Shown: positions 46,681 to 58,451, counted from the stretch's first letter. The stretch: DNA of 64,000 nucleotides from Gnetum montanum (GCA_015680685.1 MNCI01005255.1:1-64000), one strand, 5' to 3'. Translations and numbers: made by a program. The notes: generated by a model from the letters alone, not told the origin.

Positions 46681-47305
46681 TCCTAAAACATTCACTCGCA
46701 AACTTATCAGCATCTACGCTGTTGAGCGTATACGCTGCCAACCATGCTCTTTTCTGCTGAAACCCCAGCCTCGTCTGAGAACCTTGCCTGCACACTTACC
46801 AGCATCTACGCTTGTCAAACTCTGCAAGTCTTTCAACGTATACGCTGCCCGCTTCACGTGGACTGTCCACAAAAACCCCAACGTCTACTCAACTTAGCCT
46901 GAATTCATCCTACGAACTGTGCAGCATCTACGCTGTTCAGTATTCGCACTATCCTTTGTGTTACACTGAGCATCATTTACGCTGTATTCTATTTACGCTT
47001 TACCTAGTCTTACGCTGAGCCTTGTTTACGTTGCGTTCTTTTTTACGCCGTACTTTGTTTACGCCCTACTCTATTTTACGCTCTATCCTGTTCACGCTGT
47101 TCTATTTACGTTATACTTTGTCTTACGCTGAAGCTGTATACGCTGCCCAGCGTATACACTCCACCCCTTACGCTATATACATTGTCTACGCTGATGCTTT
47201 ACGCTAAACGTTGAAGCGTATACGCTGCACTGTCCCTTAGTCTACGCTGTACCAAGTATACTAACCTCACTCCTCTACCCCGTATCATACCCTCAACAAT
47301 TCATC
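46681..47305 (+). repeat. Leader of B with CGTATACG-type repeats
   Basis: Phrases such as CAGCATCTACGCTG, GAGCGTATACGCTGCC and TTTACGCTG recur from 46705 to 47245. They separate the primer site from the Gag start ATG at 47306. No gene is expected. Confidence 0.7.
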
Positions 47306-50300
47306 ATGAACCCCGTGAACACCATCGCCGCAACAGCTCAAGTAACTGACGTCGTGGACGCCATGGCTACCCAACAGCCCGCCCCGCAACATCCGAGAGT
47401 ACAACCCACCGCAGGGCCCCGCCAGTCTCTAAGGTTGCAGGGAAGGGATCCAGCCGCTAACATTATCACCCAGGATCAATACAATGTTATATGTATTAAG
47501 ATACAAGCTGGCCTGGCTGTTGACCGGGCTGAAATGGAAGTAAAGAGGCAGTTTGAACTCTTTTACAGGGGAGGACATGAGTTCACCTGCTTCCCGTATG
47601 ATGTAATCCCAGTTCCAGAGCAGTATTCGGAGCTCATCACATAGCTCCTCCTACAAAGGAGCCGCATGTTGGATCAGCCTGCACTAGAGTCCCAACTAGA
47701 GGAAGAGGACGACTTTGCTGCTCAATCTGAACAAGAAGATTCTTACCACACTCTAAGCCCACAAGCACAGGTCAACCCCATTTTTCATCCTGGTACAGGA
47801 GAGATCCTGCCCATCCAACCCCTCAGATTAATTCACACAAAAATGCCTCCATTGCACACATCCTCATTTGCTCATGTGCCACCTCCAACTGATCCGCAAT
47901 TCAGAACGCTCCCTCTTGCCATCGTCCCTGACGCAGCAGCCGACCCATCTATACAAGCATCGCCCCCTCATGATAGCCTAGGAGTGACACTCCCACCCCA
48001 AGTGATAGGGATGCCACATGTGGTACCGGCATCCACATCTGCTCACTATATCCCGCATGTTCAAACGCATACAGCTCCTTCTACTGTCATAACCCAACAG
48101 GGGGTCCCACCACAAAACGTAGTTGCACAACGGGTAACGGTGGGTGCTCAATCACAGCAACATCAACCTCCTCACTACAACATACCACCCCATATGGCTC
48201 AACCAGCTAACGTTCCCCCAGTACAACCGCCACCACAGCAACCACAGCCTTTCCCCTATCACGTGCCACAAGTGCAACTCCCGATTGCACAACTTTCAGC
48301 CTTTCAACCCACTGTCCAACAGTCTAACTCGTATAATGTAGCACAACCCCCAGCTGCCATGTTACCGAGTGCCCAAGATTGGGCGGATGCCAAGAAACTG
48401 ATGCAAGAATTAGCTGACGAGGTAAAACGCCTCAAAACAGCCGCCGATGGGGAGCTAAAGGTAGTGGATTTCTACCAAGATGACCCCATCAGCTCGTCTG
48501 TCCCACCCTTAACCTTGCCCAAAGGTGTTCCCTTACCAACACTAACCAAATACAACGGGGAGACAGATCTCAATGCACACTTGATAACATTTAGGCTAGA
48601 ATGCGCGCTGCTCCAGGCATGGTCCCACTCCATCCTCCGAGTGTTCCCCATGTGCCTTGCAGGGAGGGCACTTGATTGGTATCGGGCCCTGCCAAGGAAT
48701 TCCATCTTCTCCTTAGAAGACTTATTACACTAGTTTGTGACTCGGTTCAAGTATAACTTGAAACCCGAGGCCACCCTGGACAGCCTCATACAAGTCAAGC
48801 AAGCACCGCTTGAACTTGTGCAGAAATTTATCCAGAGGTGGAGTGCCGCTCTCAATGAACTGCATGAGCCAATCTCCTAGACCTACCTGCTTACTATCAT
48901 AAAAGGAGCTGTTAACGATTTCTTTAAATCCAAGCTGTATTACCTTAACGCGCGTGACCTTAATCAAGCATTTGTACAAATTAAAAACATAGAAGAGGTG
49001 GCCCAAAACAGCCATGATCCTACATACCTAGCCTTTAAAAATCAACATACTAAAAAGGATAAAGAGAAGGCTAAGGCAACCATAGTGGCAATAGCAGGGA
49101 TGCAACAACAAAACAAACTGCTAGTAACTCCTACTGACTACAACAAACCAACTCCCACAAGCGCGCAAGAATCATCATCACAACAGAACCCAACGAACCG
49201 TACGCGAAACTTCGAGAGGAAAGAACCCTCCCAATACACGCCTCTGCCAATGAAGCCATCCCAAATCTTCGATCAACTCGTGAAGGTTGGGCTAATGAAG
49301 CATAAACAGTTATCCCTTGCGGCCATCCAAAGACACGACCGGTTTTGTCAACTCGTACAGAACCCAAGCTTAGCAATGTCGGATGAGACTCCTGTGCCCA
49401 AAGGATTCAGAATGGATTGCTTCTGCGACTACCATCAACGCAATGGGCACGGTACGGATTACTGTTTCACCCTGAAGCAGGACATTCAGCGGATGATCGA
49501 TGATGGCCAAATCACTTTTGACGGGGCTAACCCTGTCCAACCACAGAATCAAACTATGGGGGTGTATAAAGACCCCCTAAACACTAAAGAGGCGCCGTAT
49601 GTAATTAATACAATCTATTGTGGTAATGATTCTGAGACACCCTACATCAACACTGTCTACCCCGAATATGAACAGGAAACACCCAGTAGGCCATTCGTAG
49701 TTTAGATTCCTCCCGCTATGTCCACACTTGCACCTCAACCACCACACACCCCGCAGCAGCCATACATAGTCTAGGTGCCCTCGACCGTACCCACATCCAA
49801 CGTCATGACATGTCAAAAACCATACGTGGTGCGTATCCCTCCGGTCAATTTCGTGGACACACCAACCCCTCGTGCTCAACCTACCCCTTTCGTAATCTGA
49901 GTACCACCCGTCGTTGCAACAACGGAGGTCCAACCTCCGCCAAAACCAACCCCGTATGTCATCAGGATACTTGGTTAGCCTCCTGCCCCATCATATCTGA
50001 TAGTCCACCCACAACCCCGCCCAGCCCCATATGTGGTTAGGGTCCCAGGATAACTCGAGCCTCTAAGGCCAACTCCACCCCCACGCAACACGCGGGAATG
50101 CCTAGTAGACAGGCTTACACATGAGCGTGTGGAGAAGGAATGCCAACAGGTAGTTGTGGGGCCACCCAAGCCCACTCCCCTTAACTCCATGCCCATGTCG
50201 TCATCCAACAACCGACCTAACACGGACAACGAAGGTGAATCATCTAAAACACAAGAATCGCATAAAACGACAATTCCAAACAAGAATGACAAACCCGCAA

Positions 50301-50413
50301 AATGGGAAATAAAACTGTTGTGTACAATGGACCCAGTCACTGCTGATAAAAATGTCCCAGACAGTAGAGATTTTGCAATGGTCTTGACACAAGTTACCCA
50401 AGCACTAAAATAG
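47306..50413 (+). pseudogene. gag: Gag of element B
   Basis: Pieces: 47306-47644 (N-terminal block, RQSLRLQGRD), 47666-48733 (Gln/Pro-rich linker then core FYQDDPISSSVP, LTKYNGETDLNAHL, LAGRALDWYRALPRNS) and 48734-48990 (FVTRFKYNLKPEATLD). 48998-49705 carries the Cys/His module FCDYHQRNGHGTDYCFTLK and the DPLNTKEAPYVIN block. 49690-50080 is a series of PYVVRIPP-type repeats with several stops, and 50129-50413 the Gag-Pro linker. Several stops are TAG where A or D has Gln (for example 48731-48733, LLH then FVTRF). Gag would form the particle and bind element RNA. Confidence 0.85.
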
Positions 50414-50431
50414 AAAAATACTTCACTAAGC

Positions 50432-51382
50432 TTGTACGACTTGGTTTTGACGTCCCAAACACATCGGGAAGCTTTAGTACGTATGTTGACATCAATCCCG
50501 GTAAGTGAGGATTTGCCCCCAAATGAACCGTCTATTCATGCGGTGATGCACTCACCTCACGGGACCACTCCTAAACCCGTAAACTTTCATGAAGACAACA
50601 TCAAAGTGGACAAGAAAATAGGGGAAATAACAACAGCCCCCATGTTCATAACAATACGCGTGAGCCAGTTCAAGATACATAGGGTCCACGTAGACGATGG
50701 AGCCGCAACCAATGTGGTACCGTACCCCATCGTTGAACAATTGGGGCTTACTGATTCAATTAAACCGACCACAACTAATTTTTTAAAATCATTCAGTGGG
50801 TCACGCGTAATGGTAAAAGGAACAATAACCTTGGATTTCATAGCGGGGGATCAGTTCCCTACATCTACCGACTTCCTAGTGGTCGATGAGATGCCAGGGT
50901 TCAACCTAATATTAGGGAGACCCTGGTTGGCCCAACTCAGAGCTATCTCCTCCCCCATACACCAAGAAATTCACCTACCTTATGAGGACAGTGAGGTCAT
51001 CATACACGGGAAGGAAGCTACCCCCATCATTTCGTCGCATATAGACATATATCAGGGCTCGGAAGTCGAGATCGAAAAGCCTAGCCGAAACGATGAAAAT
51101 CTGCAACCACCGGTAAACTGTAAGCCTTCGAACATAGCACAAAAACCTCCTAAAACCGAAACACCTACGTCAGACGCTGCACGCGCACATCCTCATACAG
51201 AAACAAATACAGAAAGTAGGATAGACACTGAGATACTTGAAAACACTAACATAGAAGTCGTTTCATCGGACGTCCCTTGGGCTGAATTACCATTCAACGT
51301 GATTAGCGAAGGGGACGCCGGATACAAAATCATACCAGTTAATAAATTGCATAACATAAACATGAAAAGAATAAAAAAATAA
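50432..51382 (+). pseudogene. Aspartic protease region of element B
   Basis: 316 open codons collinear with A. VHVDDGAATNVVP carries the same DDG active-site variant, and FNLILGRPWL follows. The C-terminal tail is Pro/Thr/Glu-rich and ends WAELPFNVISEGDAGY before a Lys-rich end and stop. The domain itself appears intact. RT is not in the same frame; it lies 5.9 kb downstream. Confidence 0.85.
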
Positions 51383-51404
51383 TTAAAATAAAATCAACAC
51401 TCCT

Positions 51405-51720
51405 TGTCCGAAAAGACGTTAAACTACATGAAGTCTGAAATGATGTTAAACTATAATACGTCCAAAATGACACTAAACTACGACCAAACCCAAAACACAA
51501 AAAAATAATAAACAACAAAAAGATTAAAATTAAACAACACTCCTTGTCTGGAAAGACGTTAAACTATCATGTCCGCAATGACATAAAACTAGCCACGATC
51601 AGAGATGGTCGGTCCACCAAGAAACTTATCCACTCTACCCAAAGTATTTCTCATTAACAATGGGGCCTGAAATGGCCTTAAACTATGCTTAGGGGCCCGA
51701 AATGGCTTTAAACTAGTGCA
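51405..51720 (-). repeat. AGTTTA-box repeat cluster of B, protease side
   Basis: Seen on the plus strand as units ending TTAAACTA, for example GACGTTAAACTACATGAAGTCTGAAATGATG and GGGCCTGAAATGGCCTTAAACTA. Both the GTC/GAC and GGCC/GGCC unit types occur, in the same order as in A (25235-25540). Confidence 0.7.
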
Positions 51721-52023
51721 TACTTTGTTTTCCTTTTTACGTGTCATTTATGGTTACTTCGGTACATTACGCTTTAAACAAAGAAGTAAAACTCAAAAAC
51801 ATTTTACATTATCGTGTCATGTGTGCGATCAAACTCAAAATAAGCCAAAACATTTTACATTGTTGTGTCATGTTTACAATTAAATTCAAAAATCAACAAA
51901 AAATTTTTTTTACATACAACATTGTACAATTACAGCTTTCAACTGTTTTCATCAGTTTCAGAATTTTCAAGTCACATTTCCCGCATAAATCTGAGTCAAA
52001 AACAAAACATCAAAATTAAAACA

Positions 52024-55000
52024 CTAGACATCCGAGGCAGGAGGGTCGTCCTCTCTAGATCCACTAGCATCAGGGGCCCCTGCTCCACTGGGGCCAGCCT
52101 CTTGTGCATCATCACCACCTTCATCCTGAGGATAAACAACCAACATAAGAATAAGCGAATGTCAAAATGTTAAACGTTATCCAATGAATTAACTTCATAA
52201 GAACAAAACGCTTACCATAGGAGATCCCCCCAAGCCAAACTCCAGCTGACGAAGGATTTCTTCCTCTAAAACGCTAGCCCAGTCTGTCCCATCCAGGCCT
52301 AAGTCAATGTTTGCCAAAGTTTTCCCTTTGTCGACAGTTGACCAGGTAGGATGTTTCAGAGGAAATTCGCCAACCAACACTTCCCCATATGCAGTTGTGA
52401 TAACCCTTGTAGGCGACTCCATTTCCACAGTTGTATTCTGAGCAAAAGTATTGAAAGCGGAACGCAAGCCCAAACCTTCCACAAACATCTCGAGTTGTCG
52501 CTTTTCGATGGACACCTCTTTTAGCAACTTCTTGTAGTAATGCTTGTGATTCTTCTCGTCTTGACCCCACTTACAAACCTTGGAAGCAAAAGCTTTCCAA
52601 TCCTGACATTTAAGGTCCAGGAGATCAATTTGGGCTTTTCACTCCGCCATTCTCCGAGTCAGCGATGCATGACGATTCAACAAATTCCAATATCTGGTAT
52701 ACGTGACCTTAGACGTTCACCAAGAGCGATCACTGCTTAGCCCAGCAGCGGTGAATTCGTACCAGGCCTTCAAATCATCATGCTCCGCTGACAACTCAGA
52801 GACTTCCTTCTCTTTTGCCTGTATTTGCAGCCACAACTACTCGATGGAGCGCCTACAGGTCCATAACGACTTAGCATTGTGCACACAGCCTTCCGTAACT
52901 CCATCATAAACAGGCCTTGGCACTTGTTCCACTTCTGGGGAAAGCGCGGTTAAACTTTCTATGCTGACGCTCTCAGAGGGATCCCATCTCAATTTAGCTC
53001 CTATCCACGTGAAAAATACAAATGTTAGGACAATATAAACAGGATGTGAAGTTCCAAACCTTTAAATAATGTATACCTATATCAGGGTGGGTCTCCTAGA
53101 TCTGTTCAACGACTTCTTCCACGAGTCCAGCCACAAAATCCATTTTGCTTGGCATTTCAGACCAAGTAAATGGCTCACGGGTACGCGATGAACTAACCTC
53201 AGCGGTCCTCTCCGGGGGAACCGTCTTCATCGGTACATCCAAACGCACCATTCTGGTTTCGCTACCTTCATCTGGACAAGATAAAAACACAAAAAACATA
53301 ACAAAAATAATAATACCACAAAAATGACAACTGACAGGAGAAATCAAAACAAGATAAAAGAGAGAAAAAATGTACCATGCCCTTCGTCACCCCCTGGGGG
53401 AGCGCCTAAATCCAAATCTCCCTGAAGAAACCTGCGGATCATTTGATCGACATTGCCTTGGTCATCCAACGGCTCAGTTTCTATGGTTTTCTTCCTTAAC
53501 TCCACCGTCCCTCCACCTTGGCTCTTCTCTGTGTGTTCTTCCTCATTGTTTTTCTCCGTATTGGTTTCCTCCTCCTCCGTGATTGTCTCTAAAGCCTGCT
53601 TCCTTACTGCTTTAAAAATCAAACCAAAAAAATATATACGATATGTAAGCGATTAAGGTAAAAGTTATAAACAAAATGAAAACGCTAAAGTAATGAGTAG
53701 GCGAGTTTCGCTTACCAGGCATCTTGAAGCGTATCCGCTTCACGCGTGGCTGGCTCACACCAGAGACCTCCTTAGCTGGTCGCGCAGGCCTCTTTAGCTT
53801 CGCCTTAGCTTGGCCAACGGTTTCCTTGATGACCCATTCAGCCCTCCTAGAAGTGTAAGGTACCTCATCTGGATCCAACCCCAGACTATCATGCGTGTGG
53901 ATTGAACCGCCAGATGATCCCCCTGTGGTAATAGAAGCGAATTCATCGATGCCTTCAGGTGCATCTTGGGATTTGGCCATGTCATACAGGTGATTGATCC
54001 ACGGGCGGGATAGTTGACCCCGATCCCGCAGGACAAACTTGTTATTTGCACGAACTACCAGGAACTCGGAAAAATGGCGAAGATAACCGGCGAAGAATGC
54101 AAAGGTGAAATGGGATTGCGCCTCGACATTCGAGCGCAATCGCACTATCTCCTTGTGCATGCCCAACAATAAAAATCATGCCCAGTTATACCACATGCTT
54201 GTTTCCAAAACAGTTCTAATGACACAAACAGCCTCAACCCCAAGGCACCTCACCTGGGAAAGCGTTTTGGGGAATACCCGTGCTCTGAACAGGGGATATA
54301 GTTTGTTAACTTCTACAACCTTCGCCTTCCCCTGCATCGGGAATCCCTTGGCACCCTTAGCCACGCCTAGCCAATCCTCCAACTCCCGAATCGTTTGAAG
54401 CTCTTTATGAGCTCTGTCTAATACTACATTCAGGCCATCTGCCGGCACGCCAAATAGGTTCGAAAAGAACTCAGGCAACAGATGGAAAACTACCTTCATA
54501 CCCTTAATCCAAGTGCTGTTGTATGAGACAGACTCATTAAAGGATTCTACAATCCCGATCATCTCCCCAATGGAAACATCAGGACTTGGGGTCATAAAAA
54601 GCTCCATGAGCCCGGCATCATCTAGGCAACGAGTGAGGGATGGAGGAGCATGATTTCATAACCACTTCTGGGCCTTTGCCACCCCTCCGAACTTCATCGA
54701 CAAAGTCATCTCGATTTGCCCAGTGGTCACTGGATCCTCACTAGAAGGTACATCAACTGTAAAAGCAAATTAAAGTGGTCGTATCAGCGTAAATCAAAAA
54801 AATTGAATAAACCCACTAACACATCTAGGAAATTTTATCATTTACCATTAGTGGTAGATCTAGATGTGCTGCCAAGATCACGAGAGAAAACTGGCCCGTT
54901 GTCAGTCCAGTCTTCATGAAGCCACCCACGAGCCTTGCACATCGCAAACGCCCTGGAGAACTGCTTGTGAAAGTGGACCATCGAACCCTTCGTTTGACTC

Positions 55001-56442
55001 AGTACAGTCCCATGAAGGGTGGGGCCTGTCATAAATGCTTCCAGAGCAGTGCAAGCAAGAGATAATCCTTCATCTTCAATGAGTGTCCCATCCGGGTTGG
55101 TCTTTAGCCTGTAAGCAAATATGGGTCAAAAACAAAAAGCAAACGCTAAACAGTGAAAGGAAACAGTAAGCTTAAACATTCCTACCTGGCCACTCGATAC
55201 ACTGTGCCGGGAGGGTTCTGGAATAATGTATGTGCACGGGCAACTATGAACAACGTATTGTTGAGATAATCCAACCCTCGCGGCAATAGCGCCCACACGC
55301 GCGTTAATGAGCGCGTAGACCAGGGCCCGCACGTAGTGCCATCTTCGTTAACAAAAGGCCCCTCGTCAATATCCTGTATAAAAACCATGACATCCTCCAC
55401 AGCCCCCAGTAGCATCTCTTCAAGCATGCTCCGTGTAGTCACCTCATCAAAGTTTGACCAGATAGCCACCTCAAAATTGTCCAATAGGAAGGACAAAAAT
55501 CCACATGCGCCTCCCCTAAACGAAACCCCATTGGTATCCACGGTTAGATCTGGGGGAACCTCACCTTCCTCAACAGGGCCGACCCATGTTAATACCCCGA
55601 CAAGTTCAACAACGATGAGAGAGCGCTTGCTGTCCCTACAAACAATCACGATACCATGACAGATTGGCTCGAAACGCGAAAGTTTACATCATAAATCAAC
55701 ACTTAAAATTTGGAAAAATTTTACTAACTGTTCGCGTTCAGCGTATACGCCTCGTAGATCAGCGTATACGCTAGCAAGGTTAACAGCGCAAAAACGTAGT
55801 TCACACTCAGCGTATACGCTGAGCACCGAGTGTAGACGCTGCCTAGCACAGCGTAGATGCCGAAAATCAACTGTCTTACGCTCAGCGTATACGCCTACGA
55901 AACCCTCGGCATATACGCCACAGCCCAATTCAAGCGTAAACAGTCTACGCCAACACGGAATAAACAAGTTTACGCCAGAAAGAGGAAAAATAAGTTTACA
56001 CTAAAAAATGACTGCAGGTTAACAACGTATACGCCGTCACAGTAAACAATTTACACTGGTAAAACAAGTGAATCACGCTGACAAGACTGCACAAAAAACA
56101 TTTGACACCGTGGCTTACGCTGGTATTCCAGTACAGGGAAAAATCTTTTACGCCGACAAAACTTTACGCTATAAAACGACACTCGGCGTATACGCTGCAA
56201 GAAACCCCATACGCCTAAGAACCCTCTACGCTTGGCATATACGCCGGGACTACTCTACAAACAAAAACAGGAAACACAGAAATAACAGCAAAGACAGGGA
56301 TTGGAGCCTACCTGTGAGATGTCACAGGCCATGATGGGATCTTTGGCCTGGGCAGGCCCCGCAGCATAGCCTCAGTTTCCTCCGCGAAGGTCAGGTCGGG
56401 ACCCTTTCTCCCCTAGCCCTCTACCTCTTTTCCCTTGCCCAT
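52024..56442 (-). pseudogene. Antisense eight-exon gene carried by element B (NIF/FCP1-like domain in exon 2)
   Basis: Exons: 56442-56312, 55635-55186, 55108-54846, 54756-53716, 53609-53376, 53271-53077, 53000-52216 and 52125-52024, together 3,201 bases. All seven introns start GT and end AG, and they match those of A. Exon 1 (131 bases in both copies) gives MGKGKEVEG. Exon 2 is fully open, with SLIVVELVGVLTW, FRGGACGFLSFLLDNFEVAIWS, an RVWALLP block and YLNNTLF then NPPGTVY. This is the order of a NIF/FCP1 HAD phosphatase but without its aspartates. Exon 4 contains VVFHLLPEFFSNLFGVP, HFTFAFFAGYLRHF and KRIRFKMP (basic). Exon 5 is acidic, and exon 7 Lys/Glu-rich. Stops in exons 1, 4, 6 and 7 disable this copy. 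Confidence 0.85.
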
Positions 56443-56700
56443 CTCGGCTCGTCTACGCTGACTGTTCAAACTACGCTGAAGAGAACAACTGTCTACGCTG
56501 GTGCCTAAAACCAATACTCTTTGTCTACGCTAGCGTCACTCTGTGGCGTCTACGCTGGGGTTTAAGTGCTAAGCGTCTATGCTAGGGTTTGTCCTCGGCA
56601 TCTACGCTGTGCGCAATCGTCTACGCTTACTCTTTCATAGTTTACGCTGCTGCTTACGCTCTGTCGCTTTCAAAGTAAAGCAAATGGACCCCCCCTCCTA
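55700..56700 (-). repeat. CGTATACG repeat field across leader and intron 1 of the antisense gene (B)
   Basis: Between the TATA box and the exon 2 acceptor are many GCGTATACGC palindromes (clear at 55740-55770, 55808-55822, 55882-55896 and 56185-56200) and shorter TTTACGCT/TCTACGCTG phrases. Exon 1 (56442-56312) is embedded in it. Confidence 0.75.
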
Positions 56701-56708
56701 TTTATATA
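56701..56708 (-). promoter_or_regulatory. TATA box of the antisense gene in B
   Basis: The minus strand reads GCTATATAAATAGG, about 260 bases before the exon 1 ATG at 56442. The same element precedes exon 1 in A. Confidence 0.65.
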
Positions 56709-56894
56709 GCGTTCCGCCAACGCTGACGCTCCGCTGCACTGACGCTGACGCCGCCGTTATGCTTTTTTACCCTTTTTCTTATTTTTTAACTAAAAAATAA
56801 AAAATATATAAAAAAAGATATATAATAAAACTAATAAACATTATTAGAATAGAGATTGCTACGTCTTGGTTCCTCCATGGACCCCATTTTACAC
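56709..56894. other. AT-rich spacer upstream of the antisense promoter
   Basis: It contains A/T runs near 56780-56845 (AAAAAATATATAAAA). A similar AT-rich run precedes the promoter in A (about 20070-20110). Confidence 0.5.
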
Positions 56895-57165
56895 GTTTAC
56901 TCTGAACGTTTTAGTTTAAACCACTCATGGCCCGTTATGGCCTTAAACTGCCTTTTCCCCATCCAACTTATGGCCCGGTAAGGCCTTAAACTGCCACTCA
57001 ACAGCCTGGTAAGGTGTTAAACTGCCACTTACAGCCCGGTAAGGCGTTAAACTGCCACTTACAGCCTGGTAAGGCATTAAACTGCCACTTACGGCTTGGT
57101 AAGGCCTTAAACTGCCACTCAACGCCCGGTAAGGTGTTAAACTGCCATGCGTCCCGGTGTGACAA
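56895..57165 (-). repeat. AGTTTA-box repeat cluster of B, RT side, exact 30-base period
   Basis: From about 56971 to 57150 the unit CTTACAGCCCGGTAAGGCGTTAAACTGCCA repeats every 30 bases. CAGTTTA on the minus strand is constant and the GGCC/CCGG arm varies. Two looser units precede it. Because 30 is a multiple of three the cluster is open on the minus strand and simulates a repetitive protein. Confidence 0.8.
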
Positions 57166-57214
57166 TAATCCACCATTATGCATGTATACATAGTTTAAAA
57201 TCATCAAAAGGCAT

Positions 57215-57259
57215 GGAAAAATCTCTCTCTTTCTTATTCTGCTCTCTGTTTAATGGCAG
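57215..57259 (+). promoter_or_regulatory. Candidate splice acceptor in front of the RT frame of B
   Basis: A pyrimidine-rich tract (TCTCTCTCTTTCTTATTCTG and onward) ends in TTTAATGGCAG at 57259, directly before the RT-side pol frame. In A the corresponding AG is changed (GGCAAG). Ogre-type elements are known to splice an intron between protease and RT. The donor was not identified. Confidence 0.45.
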
Positions 57260-58451
57260 GAGCAAGCTCAATGGACAGCCAACACTTAACTGCACCGTTA
57301 ATCATTGACGGACCATACGGCAAAATCACACGAGACACTAACATAAATCTCATCAACTTGAGTTCACCAACAGACCACGCAACCATAACCTCAACACAGC
57401 AAGTAACAAACGATTACAAAGACATGACAAAATCCCTTGACATAGAGGTCGAGAATATCACTGAAGACCCGTTGTCTGAAACTCCCATCGTCATGCCCGA
57501 TGGAGAAACTAAAATTCTAAAGTTAAGAACCTTATTACAACCGCCATTGGCCAAAAACATTGAGAACGTGCTTAGGGAAACTATGAAAGCATTCGCTTGG
57601 TCCTACACAGACATGCCTGGGCTAGATCCTCGAATTGTCCAACACAATATCATCCTTGACCCAAAGTTGAGACCAGTAAAACAAAAAGCGCGAAAGGTTA
57701 AACCCGAGGTGGCATTAGCAGTTCGCAATGAGATCACTAAGCATTATCAAGCTGGTTTCATTCGGGCTGTTGATTACGCCGAGTGGGTGTCTAACATGGT
57801 CATTGTTCTGAAGAAGAACGGAAGTATTCATTTGTATATTAACTTCCGAGATTTGAATGTTGCAACCATAAAGGATGATTTCCCTCTACCCAGCATTGAT
57901 CAGCTTGTTGACTCAACTTCTGGGCACGCGCTATTATCCTTCATGGACGGCTTCTCGGGATACAATCAAATACGTATCAATCCAGAACATCAACTTAGGA
58001 CAACCTTCATGACATCATGGGGAACCTTTTGTTACACAATGATGCCCTTTGGTCTCAAGAACGCTGGGCCATGTATCAAAGAGTGATGACATTTATCTTT
58101 AGCGATTACATACTACACTCGCTCAACGACTATGTGGATGACATTGTGGTTAAGTTAAAAACGGAGCAACAACATGTGCAAGATCTAAACCTAGTATTAA
58201 AACGTTGTCTAAAGTATGAACTAAGGCTTAACCCAAAAAAATCTATCTTCAGCATCAAAACAGGAAAAATGCTTGGATTTATAGCATCAGAAGCAGGGAT
58301 ACGAGTAGACCCCGATAAGGTTAAGGCCATAGCAAACCTAAAACCACTAGGCAACCTTACTGAACTTCGAGGTCTACAAGGTAGATTACAGTTCATCAGG
58401 CGCTTCATAGAAAAACTGACAGATAAAATAAAACCCATGAACCACCTGTAA
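57260..58451 (+). pseudogene. RT-side pol frame and reverse transcriptase of element B
   Basis: The leading segment has DGPYGKITRD and KAFAWSYTDMPGLDPR. RT motifs are AEWVSNMVIV, FPLPSIDQLVD, LLSFMDGFSGYNQI and MMPFGLKNAG (the Gly lost in A is present). After a one-base frame change near 58065, YVDDIVVKLK (catalytic YVDD) and LRGLQGRLQFIRRFI follow. The frame ends with a stop after PMNHL, a few codons before the deletion joint at about 58474. Confidence 0.9.

Noticed and set aside
56943-57207. Repetitive protein-like frame (GSLTPYRAVS repeats)
   Set aside because: It is the in-frame reading of a 30-base tandem array.
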